Of a stretch of 17,004 nucleotides of DNA, positions 9,287 to 17,004 are shown in pieces (position 1 is the first letter of the stretch; each line of letters begins with the position of its first letter). Source of the stretch: Euperipatoides rowelli (taxonomy: Eukaryota; Onychophora; Udeonychophora; Euonychophora; Peripatopsidae); NCBI GenBank assembly GCA_003024985.2, contig PXIH01S0000286.1. One strand, 5' to 3'. The position numbers and the translations under genes are program-made. The notes under the pieces were generated by a model. The model was given only the letters and a program-made list of their open reading frames with translations, ran no database searches and was not told the origin of the DNA.

Positions 9287-9393
9287 TGACATGTAAAATA
9301 CATTTAGAGTTGATAAACAAATTGTAGATATGACTTTCGGTTCATGAGTTATGCTAAATCGTTAACGTAAAATAATCTTGGATACCCTATATA

Positions 9394-10184
9394 CAGTATG
9401 TTAACATACTATACAAAGGTCCATCATTATATCATAATTGTGACAATGCCTGTGTTTTGCTGCTGGGAGGTCTTTAATTTTTTAATGGTCACCAAATAAG
9501 TTTTATGTTATAATAGGATTATTATTATTTTATCTGTGAATACTCCAAGTATAAATAGAATATTTGTGAAATTATTTTATTACATTTTTCTTGGTGTTAT
9601 TTTTGTACAATTTATTTTATTTGCATAATGCAATTGTGAAACTTTGAATAGTAAGGTCTTTACTGATATAATTTTGAAGATGTGATTTAATTTTTTTTGT
9701 CTAAATAAGGGCTTATTTAGTGTGAGCACAGGGTCGTCCTTATTAACCAAGAAATTTTTAATGCAGACATTTTAAGGTCTACCCTGTGAAACTGTTCTCC
9801 ATAGTATTAAAACATTATACACCAAAATTGACAACAATTGTGAAATTTTAACCTGTACCACCTACACACTAAACTTTTGTTATTATTGCATATGACAAAT
9901 TATACATATAATTACAGTCTACCCAATTACTTAACTTTATTGCATGAACTTTGTAATGCAGTACTTCCTAGTAATGAAACCAATGCATTGTTATTGCTAT
10001 CTGTATTAACTATTGTTGCAAGTAGATTATTAAATACGGTACTCTAATATATAAATAATTCTGAATATATAATTTGTGAGTGATTCTAAATAAGTACTTT
10101 AGAAATCCTCTTCAAGAAGTAGAGGATTTCAAAGTCCATCTACCGAATCTGTTTTATATTGCCCTTGCCAATACACTTCTGCTC
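9394..10184. other. AT-rich spacer with two clean hairpins
   Basis: A palindrome lies at 9701-9720 (CTAAATAAGGGCTTATTTAG, 9-base arms around GG). A hairpin lies at 10102-10130, with GAAATCCTCT pairing with AGAGGATTTC around a nine-base loop. Neither is followed by a T-run that would suggest a terminator, and no gene is recognised around them. Confidence 0.65.
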
Positions 10185-10435
10185 TTAACCCTTTCCACTC
10201 CAATGGCGATTGAGAATCGCCATTTTCATTTCCTTGTTTTTCATAATCAATAATTATTATTATATTCAAATATGCTTCAATTACTATTTTTTTTTAGTTT
10301 AAAAGACTCAAAATATACTTGTCTTTAATTATCCCAAGAGATTTAAAAAAAAAATAAATTAAAAGAATAGTAATCTTAATTTAAAAAATAAAAAAAATTG
10401 ATTTTTCAAATTTAATGTGGAGTGGAAAGGGTTAA
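10185..10435. mobile_element. Short TTAA-bounded element, CCC-type ends (copy 2)
   Basis: The left end TTAACCCTTTCCACTCCA (10185-10202) and right end TGGAGTGGAAAGGGTTAA (10418-10435) are perfect inverted repeats with TTAA on both sides. It is 251 bases long and non-coding, the same family as 1166-1406 and better preserved. Just inside the left end is a hairpin, ATGGCGATT / AATCGCCAT at 10203-10223 with a three-base loop, which is decayed in copy 1 (CTGACGGCAATATG). In both copies the left TTAA is preceded by GCTC. It lies just upstream of the CRHH pseudogene, but the two need not be related. Probable piggyBac-type MITE. Confidence 0.85.
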
Positions 10436-10639
10436 GCATCAAAGAGGACAAAGAATTCATGTTAACCCTAGAGGGGAAAATATATGAAGGGGTATAAGGT
10501 GGGAGTGGACTAGCAATCGACAAATTTAGAAACCTGAAGTGGCAAAAGGATGAAAGGCTGTCAGTCAGTGTCAAACTGTCATCTTCTAGCAGTAGCAGTA
10601 ATGTTGAGGCAATGGAGTATCCTTTACACCTACAGGTAC

Positions 10640-11885
10640 TCTTACAGTAGATTGTATTGGAAATTACTTCCATCACTTACTGGAACAGAAAATGTTGATC
10701 AGTTGTCAGTACTTGTGTCTGGGGCAGGTATTTTCAAACTGCTAGGTGTTCCATAGCTATCAAGTGGTATAGGTAAGAATGTGGCCAAAGCTGTAGTTGA
10801 TTGTTTAAGTGACTTGGGTGTGGAAAACCATTTCATGCCAATATCATTTGATACAACTGTGAGTAATACAGCAGAAAAACAGAAGCATGTCCTCGCTTTG
10901 AACATGAACTTGGTAAGGAATTGAATCATTTTGCATGCCGCCACCACCATATTAGAAATGGTTTTAAAAAGTCCTCTGCTCATGCCATGATAAATGCACA
11001 GAACCAAACATACAGCTGTACCAAAGTTTTAAGCAACACTGGAGTTCAAATTACAAGGAGCAATTTGAACCAATGTCAGATAAAGTGCTGGACAAGGATG
11101 ACATAATAATTTACTGTCAGGAGCAACTTTCCATCAGTGAACTAAGTGACAATTACCATTAGTTGCTTGAAATCAGTACCATATACCTTGATATATGGCC
11201 TGGAGGCTTCATCGAGAAAAATGGATGACACACACATCATTTATGCATAAAAAATATGCTATTTCAGTCTCAGTTTTTAATGTCAAAATTTGCATGTGGC
11301 ACGAAGCACTTTGCACCATTTTTCAGTTAATGTCTACATTAAATCATAGTTCAATGCTGCAGCTCCTGCAGCAGTGCCTGCCAATGACCTGTGCTTCCTG
11401 AAACAGCTAGTACAATATATGGATAAATCTATCTCAAATACAACTTTCACTGCTTTTATTCTCACATGTGGTAGGCTACTTGAGTTAACTGTTAGTAACA
11501 CTTGACAGTAATTTAGCTCTTGTCTGCATTACTGTCAAAAGGAATATGGTTTAGGATGTAGAAAAACAATTCTCACAGGATTCTGAAAAGCACATCAAAC
11601 TGGATTTAAGTATTGAAGGTATTATGAATAAAACGGTGAATGGTTTTGTTACCAGCAAATCACATCATTTCTTTCAGATATTGAATATTCTGACTGCATT
11701 GCTGCAAGCCAATCCACAGGAGTTGCAGAGTTTACCTGACAAATAAACAGCTGCAGTAATTGTACACTCACTGAAGTTGTATATGAGTGTTATGGGTGAG
11801 CTGCAGCATTAATGTATCCTCACCAAAAATGAGGACCAGAAAAAGTATGTTCTAAGGGGTGATCATCATAAAGACTACAAACAAT
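10640..11885 (+). pseudogene. Frameshifted pseudogene of a CRHH-motif transposon-associated protein family
   Basis: A decayed copy of a protein family common in invertebrate genomes, usually annotated as uncharacterised. In order, and in shifting frames: YWKLLPSLTGTENVDQLSVL (from 10655; family pattern WDGKLLPDLTG...DRLPVLVSG), KLLGVP and a TAG stop near 10752. The same frame then continues with SSGIGKNVAKAVVDCLSDLG and ISFDTTVSNT. After a frameshift near 10890 come FEHELGKELNHFACRHHHIR (family ...ACRHH...E), then another shift to YQSFKQHWSSNYKEQFEP. Further pieces are HREKWMTHTSFMHK (family ARWMAKAIY), APAAVPANDLCFLKQLVQYM near 11370, FVTSKSHHFFQILNIL near 11650 and LTKNEDQKKYVL near 11820 (family LTKDEEQ). 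The DTT and CRHH motifs may be part of a transposase-like fold, but I cannot name the superfamily. The N-terminal part, before about 10640, is not recognised. Several frameshifts and stops make it non-functional. Its G+C is a little above the surroundings. Confidence 0.72.
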
Positions 11886-13007
11886 CACACTAGCATATGA
11901 AATCCAATGTGGTGAACATGATGAATTAATTTGACCACTTTATTGAGCCATTTAACTTTAATGTGTCAAACATAGATGTTTTTATTGCTCATCAAACGAC
12001 AACAAAAATCAGTTGGAGATATCTTTTGCAGTCAGATATGATTGGGGAACAGTAATCAGTGAATTCATATAGCAAAATTAACTTAATAAAACACAGTTTC
12101 TATGCTTCTTTAAAAAAAGCATTCTAACGCACCATTTTGTAACAATAATGATGATGCTTGTATCTTAGAAAAGAAATTGTGCAATTTTAAACTGCAAAGA
12201 ATATTTTGGGTCATTGGTAAATGAAACATCCTATCATTTAAGTTCCACAGGATTACTAATATCTGTCCAAGAAAGACAGATAAATCCACCCTTCTCCATG
12301 CAACCAAGTGATGTTGTCCACCACTAGAGAACAGCCAATAAAAGTTGTAATGGACTTTCAACACAGCAAACTTCAGTAGATTTCCTATTTTCTCTCATGA
12401 GAGGCAGACACAACATTTGTGCTCTAGAGCTTTCATTAACAGTTTCAATAACAGTGCAGATGAATAAAATTGAAGTGTCCAGACAGATGTGCTATATCAT
12501 TTTGGTTTTACTCATGATATTGACAAGAAGTGCAGAGTTTATATTACTGGTCAAGATGCATAATTTCCTTATAGCGATGCAGTAACAATTATAGAAGTTG
12601 TTTATCTTATATATTAAAAGATCAGATTGTTGACAAATAAACGATTTGTAGGATTTGTGCAAACTATAGTAGGAATCATGTCACTGAATATATGAATATA
12701 TGAAAAATACTAAACATATTGATTTCAGCTTTGTTCAATCATATAGAGATACCCTAATGTCAAAAATCTCAACATTCCAAGTTCATTAGATATGAATATA
12801 TATTGATAAATGATAGCTTAATTATGCCATAGTGGAAACCATTAATATTATACTCCAAAAACTAATTGATATACTTAATTATTAGATAAATCTCAATTTT
12901 ATTGTTGATGAAGATGCACAAAGACAAAATTTGATTGAATTGACATCATGGCAGTTAAGATGTTTGAAAACCAAGTTGAGTTAAAATTTAAACATTTGTT
13001 CTGTAAG
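11886..13007. other. Spacer after the CRHH pseudogene, no gene recognised
   Basis: The part up to about 12600 has slightly more G and C than the rest and two modest open frames (minus 12110-12364 and plus 12397-12585), neither with a motif I know. It could include the untranslated end of the element that carried the CRHH gene, or a different decayed repeat. From 12600 to 13007 it is plain AT-rich DNA. Confidence 0.45.
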
Positions 13008-13831
13008 TTAAGGCTCATTTATACTTTTACGCATTGCTTATCTGTTGCGTAAAACGGACAAGCTTTGCGTATAATCATGTGCACTGGGGCAGTCAGGCAT
13101 ACGCTATTAAAAGATGGATAGCCATCCATCATCGTCCATATAAAAGTCGAAAATATCCAACTTTTACTCAGAGCTCTCTGTTTGCCCTCCGGCTTGTTAT
13201 CCATTGAACCAATCGTCTTAGGTTTTCTATGTAGAGTAGATACGCTATTGTTTTTGTCCTAATTGATTTTAGTTTCAAAACATCGTATTGCAATAATTGT
13301 TTGGATATTTTCCAACTGATTCAATTAATTTTAAAGTTATTATAAGCAGATTATTAAAAAAAATAAAAGTGCACTTGAGAAAGGATTTAAAAAAAAAAAT
13401 CTTTATTCATAATAAATGGAAGGGAAAAAATAGGAATAATCTACATACAGATTTTAACAAAAATCGTTTATACTTTAGTTTATTTTAATTTGACTACATT
13501 TTTATAATGTGGATTTCAAATAATGTTAATATTTTAATAAGTTTTCCATTTAAAATAAAGATTTTTTTTAAATAAAGTAAAGCTAAAATATTTTGCACAT
13601 TATTGGCTACTAGACGCTTATTTGAATTCATTTTGATACCGTAAAACTAAAAACCATAACAACTGTTGAAAATTAGGGGAGGAATATGATTTGGTATTGT
13701 ATGAAGCAATTTCATTTATTACGGACGAACCCTGGAGAAAAGTATCAACACATAAACACAAATCTCTCCGTTTTTCAAGCCGGATATACAGAGCAAAAAC
13801 CTGCTGCGTAAAAAGTATAAATGAGCCTTAA
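13008..13831. mobile_element. TTAA-bounded element with GGCTCATTTATAC ends
   Basis: The left end reads TTAA then GGCTCATTTATACTTTTACG (13012-13031). The right end is the reverse complement with one extra T in the T-run, followed by TTAA (13828-13831). The matching arms are about 22-23 bases. Inside the left end TTTTACGCA (13025-13033) is repeated inverted as TGCGTAAAA (13046-13054), giving a subterminal hairpin; the motif recurs at the right end. Length is 824 bases including both TTAAs. A minus-strand open frame of 61 codons (13019-13204) begins inside the left half and reads into the terminal repeat, but shows no domain I know. Probably non-autonomous. TTAA fits piggyBac- or Kolobok-type insertion; a TWA-duplicating Harbinger-type element is less likely because the left TTA and right TAA would not be direct repeats. 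Confidence 0.82.
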
Positions 13832-14430
13832 CAGTATGTATCTTCATTCATTGTGGAATATTTAATATTAATCATAGCAATTATACAATATTATGCTCTA
13901 AACCAATTTTTTTCTCGTGATCAATTTCTAGTTGCCAATATTCATTTGTATTGTTTATTTCTTTATTATTATAGTTAAAAAAAACATTACAGAGCATGGA
14001 ATATAAGCAATCAATTTTAATAAAGTAGCGTTACAAAATTACATTTTCAGTTTATCTTTTTGCTTTTGGTGTAGAAGAAAGATATTGCTTGAAAGTTCAA
14101 AAGTTAAATTGTTTATAAAAGACCAAATAATTGAAAGCTTCTAAGTGTTTGTCTGTCTAACAAAGTAGATAGTCTTAATTGATTGATGGGATTAACTAAT
14201 GCATTTCTTTAAGAACTTAAATAGACGTTGTATTGTGGCTTAGAGGAGTGAAGGACTTTTTAAAGATCAATTTTTTCAATATTAAAATCATTTGAAAAAA
14301 TATATAAAATAATGTGATCATTAGTGTGCATAATTACAACAGTAATTAGGCTATATCTCATTGTATCTTTGTTACTATTAACTACTATATCAACAACTAT
14401 TATAATAAAATAATAATGCTGCTCCTCACT
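13832..14430. other. AT-rich spacer, nothing recognised
   Basis: Ordinary AT-rich DNA between a transposable element and a tandem array. The minus-strand open frame at 14260-14652 crosses from here into the array and owes its length to the 30-base period, so it is not taken as a gene. Confidence 0.55.
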
Positions 14431-15030
14431 TTTATAAATACACACAGCTAAATGATGCCCTTTATGAATACACATGGCAAAATGATGCCATGTATGAATA
14501 CAAATGGATAAATGATGCCCTTTATAAATACTCTTGGCTAAATGATGTCCTTTATAAATACACAAGGATAAATGATGTCTTTTATAAATATACAAGGATA
14601 AATGATGCCCTTTATAATAGACAAGACTAAATGATGCTCTTAATAAATACACATGGCCAAATGATGTCCTTTATAAATACAAATGGATAAATGATGCCAT
14701 TTATAAATAAACTTGGTTAAATGATGCCTGTATAAATACACATGGATAAATTATGCCCTTTATAAACACACATGGATAAATGATGACCTTTATAAATACA
14801 CAAGGCTAAATGATGCTCTGTATAAATACACATGGATAAATGATGCCCTTTATAAATACACATGGCTAAATTATGCCCTGTATAAATACACATGGATAAA
14901 TGATGCCCTCTATAGGCCTAAGTACACAAGGCTAAATGATTCTCTTAATAAATACACATGGCTAAATGATGACCTTTATAAATATACATAGATAAATGAT
15001 GCCCTTTATAAATACAAACGGAGAAATAAT
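14431..15030. repeat. Minisatellite, about 20 copies of a 30-base unit
   Basis: The unit TTTATAAATACACATGG + ATAAATGATGCCC repeats about twenty times over 600 bases. Variation is mostly at a few positions: GGATAA/GGCTAA, ACACATGG/ACACAAGG/ACAAATGG, and GCCC/GTCC/GACC/GCTC. One copy near 14910 carries a short insertion around AGGCCTAAG, and a few copies lack a base or two. Because 30 is divisible by three, the minus strand stays open for several units and would give a ten-residue repeat (YKGHHLSLYI-like). Indels elsewhere in the array break the frame, and no splice or start context supports translation. Confidence 0.95.
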
Positions 15031-15087
15031 GTGTGAGATTTACCGATTACAATAAAAGGGTCTAACAAGATCTTATTTATATTTTTT

Positions 15088-15137
15088 CCTGTCATTTTGA
15101 CAGGCTTTTAACTAGTATTTATATACTAGATTAAAAG
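15088..15137. repeat. Two adjacent hairpins just after the 30-base minisatellite
   Basis: The first is CCTGTCA (15088-15094) with TGACAGG (15098-15104), a perfect 7-base stem around TTT. Immediately next, CTTTTAACTAGTAT (15105-15118) pairs with ATACTAGATTAAAAG (15123-15137), with one bulged base. The back-to-back arrangement within 50 bases is unusual for the region. The role is unknown. Confidence 0.8.
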
Positions 15138-15487
15138 ATTAATGAATAAGAAAGAAAGTGATATTAAAATTTAACAGCAAAGCAATGTGCCTTAATCATA
15201 GGGTATTAAAATAAGCTTCTTTGTGAATGGAAAAGTGAAAGCTATTCATCATTGAGCGTGTTCTCCCAGGCAGAAGTTCATAATAATGTAAATGAATTCT
15301 GTAAATGCAGTATAAATATGATTACTGCTAACTATAAAAAAACAAATTAATTTATTAATAAGACTTAAATTGAAACTTTTGATATAAGCTTGATGACCTT
15401 AAGAACAGGGTTAGCATCAGCAAATACTAAGCATTAAAAAAAGAGAAAAAGATAGACATATTTCATGATCCATGAGCAAGAACCTAA

Positions 15488-16020
15488 TCTTGATGTCTTG
15501 AATAAATTACAATCAAAACATTTCTAATCAATCTGTATACGATTCTTCAAATTCTAGCACCATGTCTTCAATAACTCACAATAAGAACACCTATAAGCAC
15601 TAAAGACATAAATATCTGATGTCTGTCTTCGTCACCATAAATACATTACAATAAAAACACTTCGAACCAGTCTGTGTATGAATAGCCATTGTCTTCAATA
15701 AATTTGCATAACAATTTTAATCAATATGCACAAGAATCTCTGACTTCTAGTCTCGTGTTGAATAAAAATTTAAATATGAAACTTCAATGGCTAACTTCAT
15801 TGTCTTGAATAACTAAGAATAAAACCATTTGTAATTAATCTATAAATATTTATCATCTAGCCTTATTGTCTTGAATAAATTAGAATAAAGATACTTGTAA
15901 TCAGTTTGCACATGAATCACTGCTATCTAGCCACCTGGTTATGTTTAATAAATTAAAATAATTCCACTGTTTGACAATTTGTACATTAATTTCTAAAATT
16001 CTTCTAATCAATCTGTATAA
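15488..16020. repeat. Degenerate tandem array, about 8 units of roughly 66 bases
   Basis: A diverged unit of the form TTGTCTTGAATAAATTAGAA, then TAAAAACACTTCTAATCAAT, then CTGTACATGAATC and TCTGACTTCTAGCC recurs. The GTCTTG/C anchor appears at about 15495, 15564, 15625, 15691, 15755 (as GTGTTG), 15802 and 15868, with a weak copy near 15943. Spacings are mostly 61-72 bases, one being 47. The last (T)TCTAATCAATCTGTATAAG is at about 16001-16020. The copies are much more diverged than the 30-base array next door, implying an older expansion. No open frame follows the period. Confidence 0.82.
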
Positions 16021-16451
16021 GTTATGTGACCAGGAGATGAGAGAATCAGCTACAGTTTATGTTTTATTTTTCTGCTCACGCTTGGACCTGAACTTCTACA
16101 TTCCCATAAAGAGTATGTGGTGTAGAAAAGTCACATAATTAGTCAAAGTTAACCACCACCCACTTTCTGATTTTATGAAAAATATTTCTTTTTTCGAGCA
16201 TTTGACATAAAAAAAAGAGTAGCTGCTTTTTGATTACCTGCGCATACTGGATAAAATGTTCTGAAGGAATAATTTATGTATACTTCAGACTTGGAATTTT
16301 TTTCATTGTTGAAACTTCCAGATTTTGTTTGAAGTGCATTGTGGAGTTTACATATATAGTAAATAGAGATAGTTATCTGATTCAAAATTAAGGACAATAA
16401 TAATTATATTTCCTATCTATTTTTTTAGCTAGCGTTNATAAACACACATAT
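16021..16451. other. AT-rich spacer with nested inverted repeats and one unresolved base
   Basis: TTATGTGAC (16022-16030) is the reverse complement of GTCACATAA (16130-16138). Inside it, CTTCTACA (16093-16100) pairs with TGTAGAAA near 16121, so 16022-16138 could form a larger stem. The base at 16437 is N, marking an unresolved position in the assembly next to the inverted-repeat unit that follows. The minus-strand open frame 16173-16397 has no recognisable motif. Confidence 0.5.
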
Positions 16452-16973
16452 AAGGTAAGTGTGTCAAATAAGGCACTCATGGTTTTTTTTTTAAAAAAAT
16501 AAGGCTTAAAGTGAGGTAAAAATAGAAAAACATATTGTAGCAAATTTTTCAAATTTAATGATTAATTGAAAGATATTTAATGAAAAAGCAGCATTTCCTT
16601 AATGCAGGATGATCCAAATAAGACCCATTCATAAACAAGTTTGTCACATGAGCCTTATTGGGTTAAAACTACTTTTACAAATATTTAGGGCTATGAACTA
16701 GTGCTAATCATCTGAATTAAAAAAACATAAACAAGATAAGAAAATACATAAAAGCATCTTTCATTTCATGTCAAACAATTAAACAATCATTAGATTTACT
16801 ATTGATTAAATAAACAATAAATGGCTGACAATTAGAAACTTCCCTGATGATTTTCTGACATTCTAAAACAAGATTAATATATTGTCCTTTTATGAATAAA
16901 TTAAGCATTTCTATGTTTTTTTTAAGCAAAAGACCTTATTTGAGGCTTGGGCCTTATATGGCACACATACCTT
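16452..16973. mobile_element. Candidate element bounded by 23-base inverted repeats
   Basis: The sequence at 16452-16474 (beginning AAGGTAAGTGTG, ending AAATAAGGC) is the reverse complement of 16951-16973 at 20 of 23 positions. The unit is about 522 bases and non-coding. The motif AATAAGGC or close variants recurs in both orientations near 16467, 16499, 16616, 16652, 16931 and 16951. Outside the unit, ATAAACACACATATA (16438-16452) is nearly repeated as ATAAACACACACATATATA (16984-17002) in direct orientation, though these are simple CA/TA-rich sequences. It may be a MITE with internal binding-site-like motifs, or part of a longer repeat that continues past the window. Confidence 0.55.
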
Positions 16974-17004
16974 CATATACAGTATAAACACACACATATA
17001 TACA

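Larger units (their letters stand above)
8070..9393 (+). mobile_element. Mariner-like element, internally deleted, with a nested insertion
   Basis: The left end reads TATAGTGTCCAAGAATTA (8070-8087). The right end, reverse-complemented, reads TATAGGGTATCCAAGATTA (ending about 9391), and both sit at TA. GGGTATCC-type termini at TA are typical of a common invertebrate IS630/Tc1/mariner-type family. Between the ends lie N-terminal and C-terminal transposase remnants in the right order and orientation, described separately. Without the nested 670-base insertion the element is about 650 bases, roughly half the usual length or less, so the middle of the gene is gone. The termini match imperfectly, as expected for an old copy. 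Confidence 0.75.

Noticed and set aside
8945-9292. Minus-strand open frame of 115 codons
   Set aside because: It runs antisense across the right arm of the nested TTAA element and the C-terminal mariner remnant, so it is a shadow of those features.
9701-10130. Possible transcription terminators at the two clean hairpins
   Set aside because: No adjacent gene and no T-run directly after either stem; intrinsic terminators are not expected in animal DNA.
10359-10676. Minus-strand open frame of 105 codons
   Set aside because: It spans the right end of the TTAA element and the start of the CRHH pseudogene in antisense; the translation is low complexity.
10699-11007. Minus-strand open frame of 102 codons
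   Set aside because: Antisense to the CRHH pseudogene, whose + strand motifs are clear.
14260-14652. Minus-strand open frame of 130 codons with a histidine-rich ten-residue repeat
   Set aside because: Its length is explained by the 30-base tandem period; the frame breaks elsewhere in the array and there is no coding context.
14431-16020. CRISPR-like array
   Set aside because: The repeats are contiguous without unique spacers, vary between copies and sit in an animal-type genome.
1-17004. tRNA, snRNA or other functional RNA genes
   Set aside because: I saw no T-loop motif with a matching A-box, cloverleaf pattern or snRNA-type sequence. A covariance-model scan would be decisive.
1-17004. 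A new multi-gene defence or metabolic system
   Set aside because: There are no intact genes to form one; recognised coding remnants are all from transposons.

Overview
This window looks like non-coding, AT-rich genomic DNA from an invertebrate animal. It has no operon structure and no long open frame. Instead it holds decayed animal transposons: a CR1/L2-group LINE tail, an IS630/Tc1/mariner-type transposase, and several TTAA-bounded miniature elements. It also has three tandem-repeat arrays and a diverged piece that aligns, from memory, to the antisense of the 3' part of 28S rRNA. I cannot name the species. I found no intact protein-coding gene; every longer open frame is either a pseudogene fragment or a chance frame in AT-rich or tandem-repeat DNA.

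Layout, left to right. 1-640 is AT-rich with nothing recognised. 661-1030 holds the C-terminal end and 3' tail of a LINE on the + strand, starting at a 38-base fold-back. 1166-1406 is a short TTAA-bounded element with CCC-type ends. 2155-2545 is bounded by a 13-base inverted repeat. 3016-3540 is a minisatellite of roughly 55-base units built around a palindrome, closed by a perfect 18-base palindrome. 4560-5250 is slightly less AT-rich and ends in a polyadenylation-like signal and an A-run. 5250-6840 is A-rich. 7015-7425 is the 28S-like piece (minus strand).

8070-9393 is an internally deleted mariner-like element. A 674-base TTAA-bounded element with long inverted ends sits inside its C-terminal coding remnant. 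10185-10435 is a second copy of the 1166-1406 family. About 10640-11880 is a frameshifted pseudogene of a widespread invertebrate transposon-associated protein family with a CRHH motif. 13008-13831 is a fourth TTAA-bounded element, with unrelated ends. 14431-15030 is a 30-base minisatellite of about 20 copies. 15488-16020 is a degenerate array of roughly 66-base units. 16452-16973 is bounded by a 23-base inverted repeat.

Nothing here works together as a pathway. The window is best read as a record of insertions: old LINE and mariner copies, later small TTAA-targeting elements (one demonstrably younger than its host copy), and local tandem expansion. I see no evidence for a new functional system. 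The most informative features are the nested insertion, the four TTAA-bounded elements, and the 28S-like fragment. All alignments were done by eye, so boundaries are approximate where stated.
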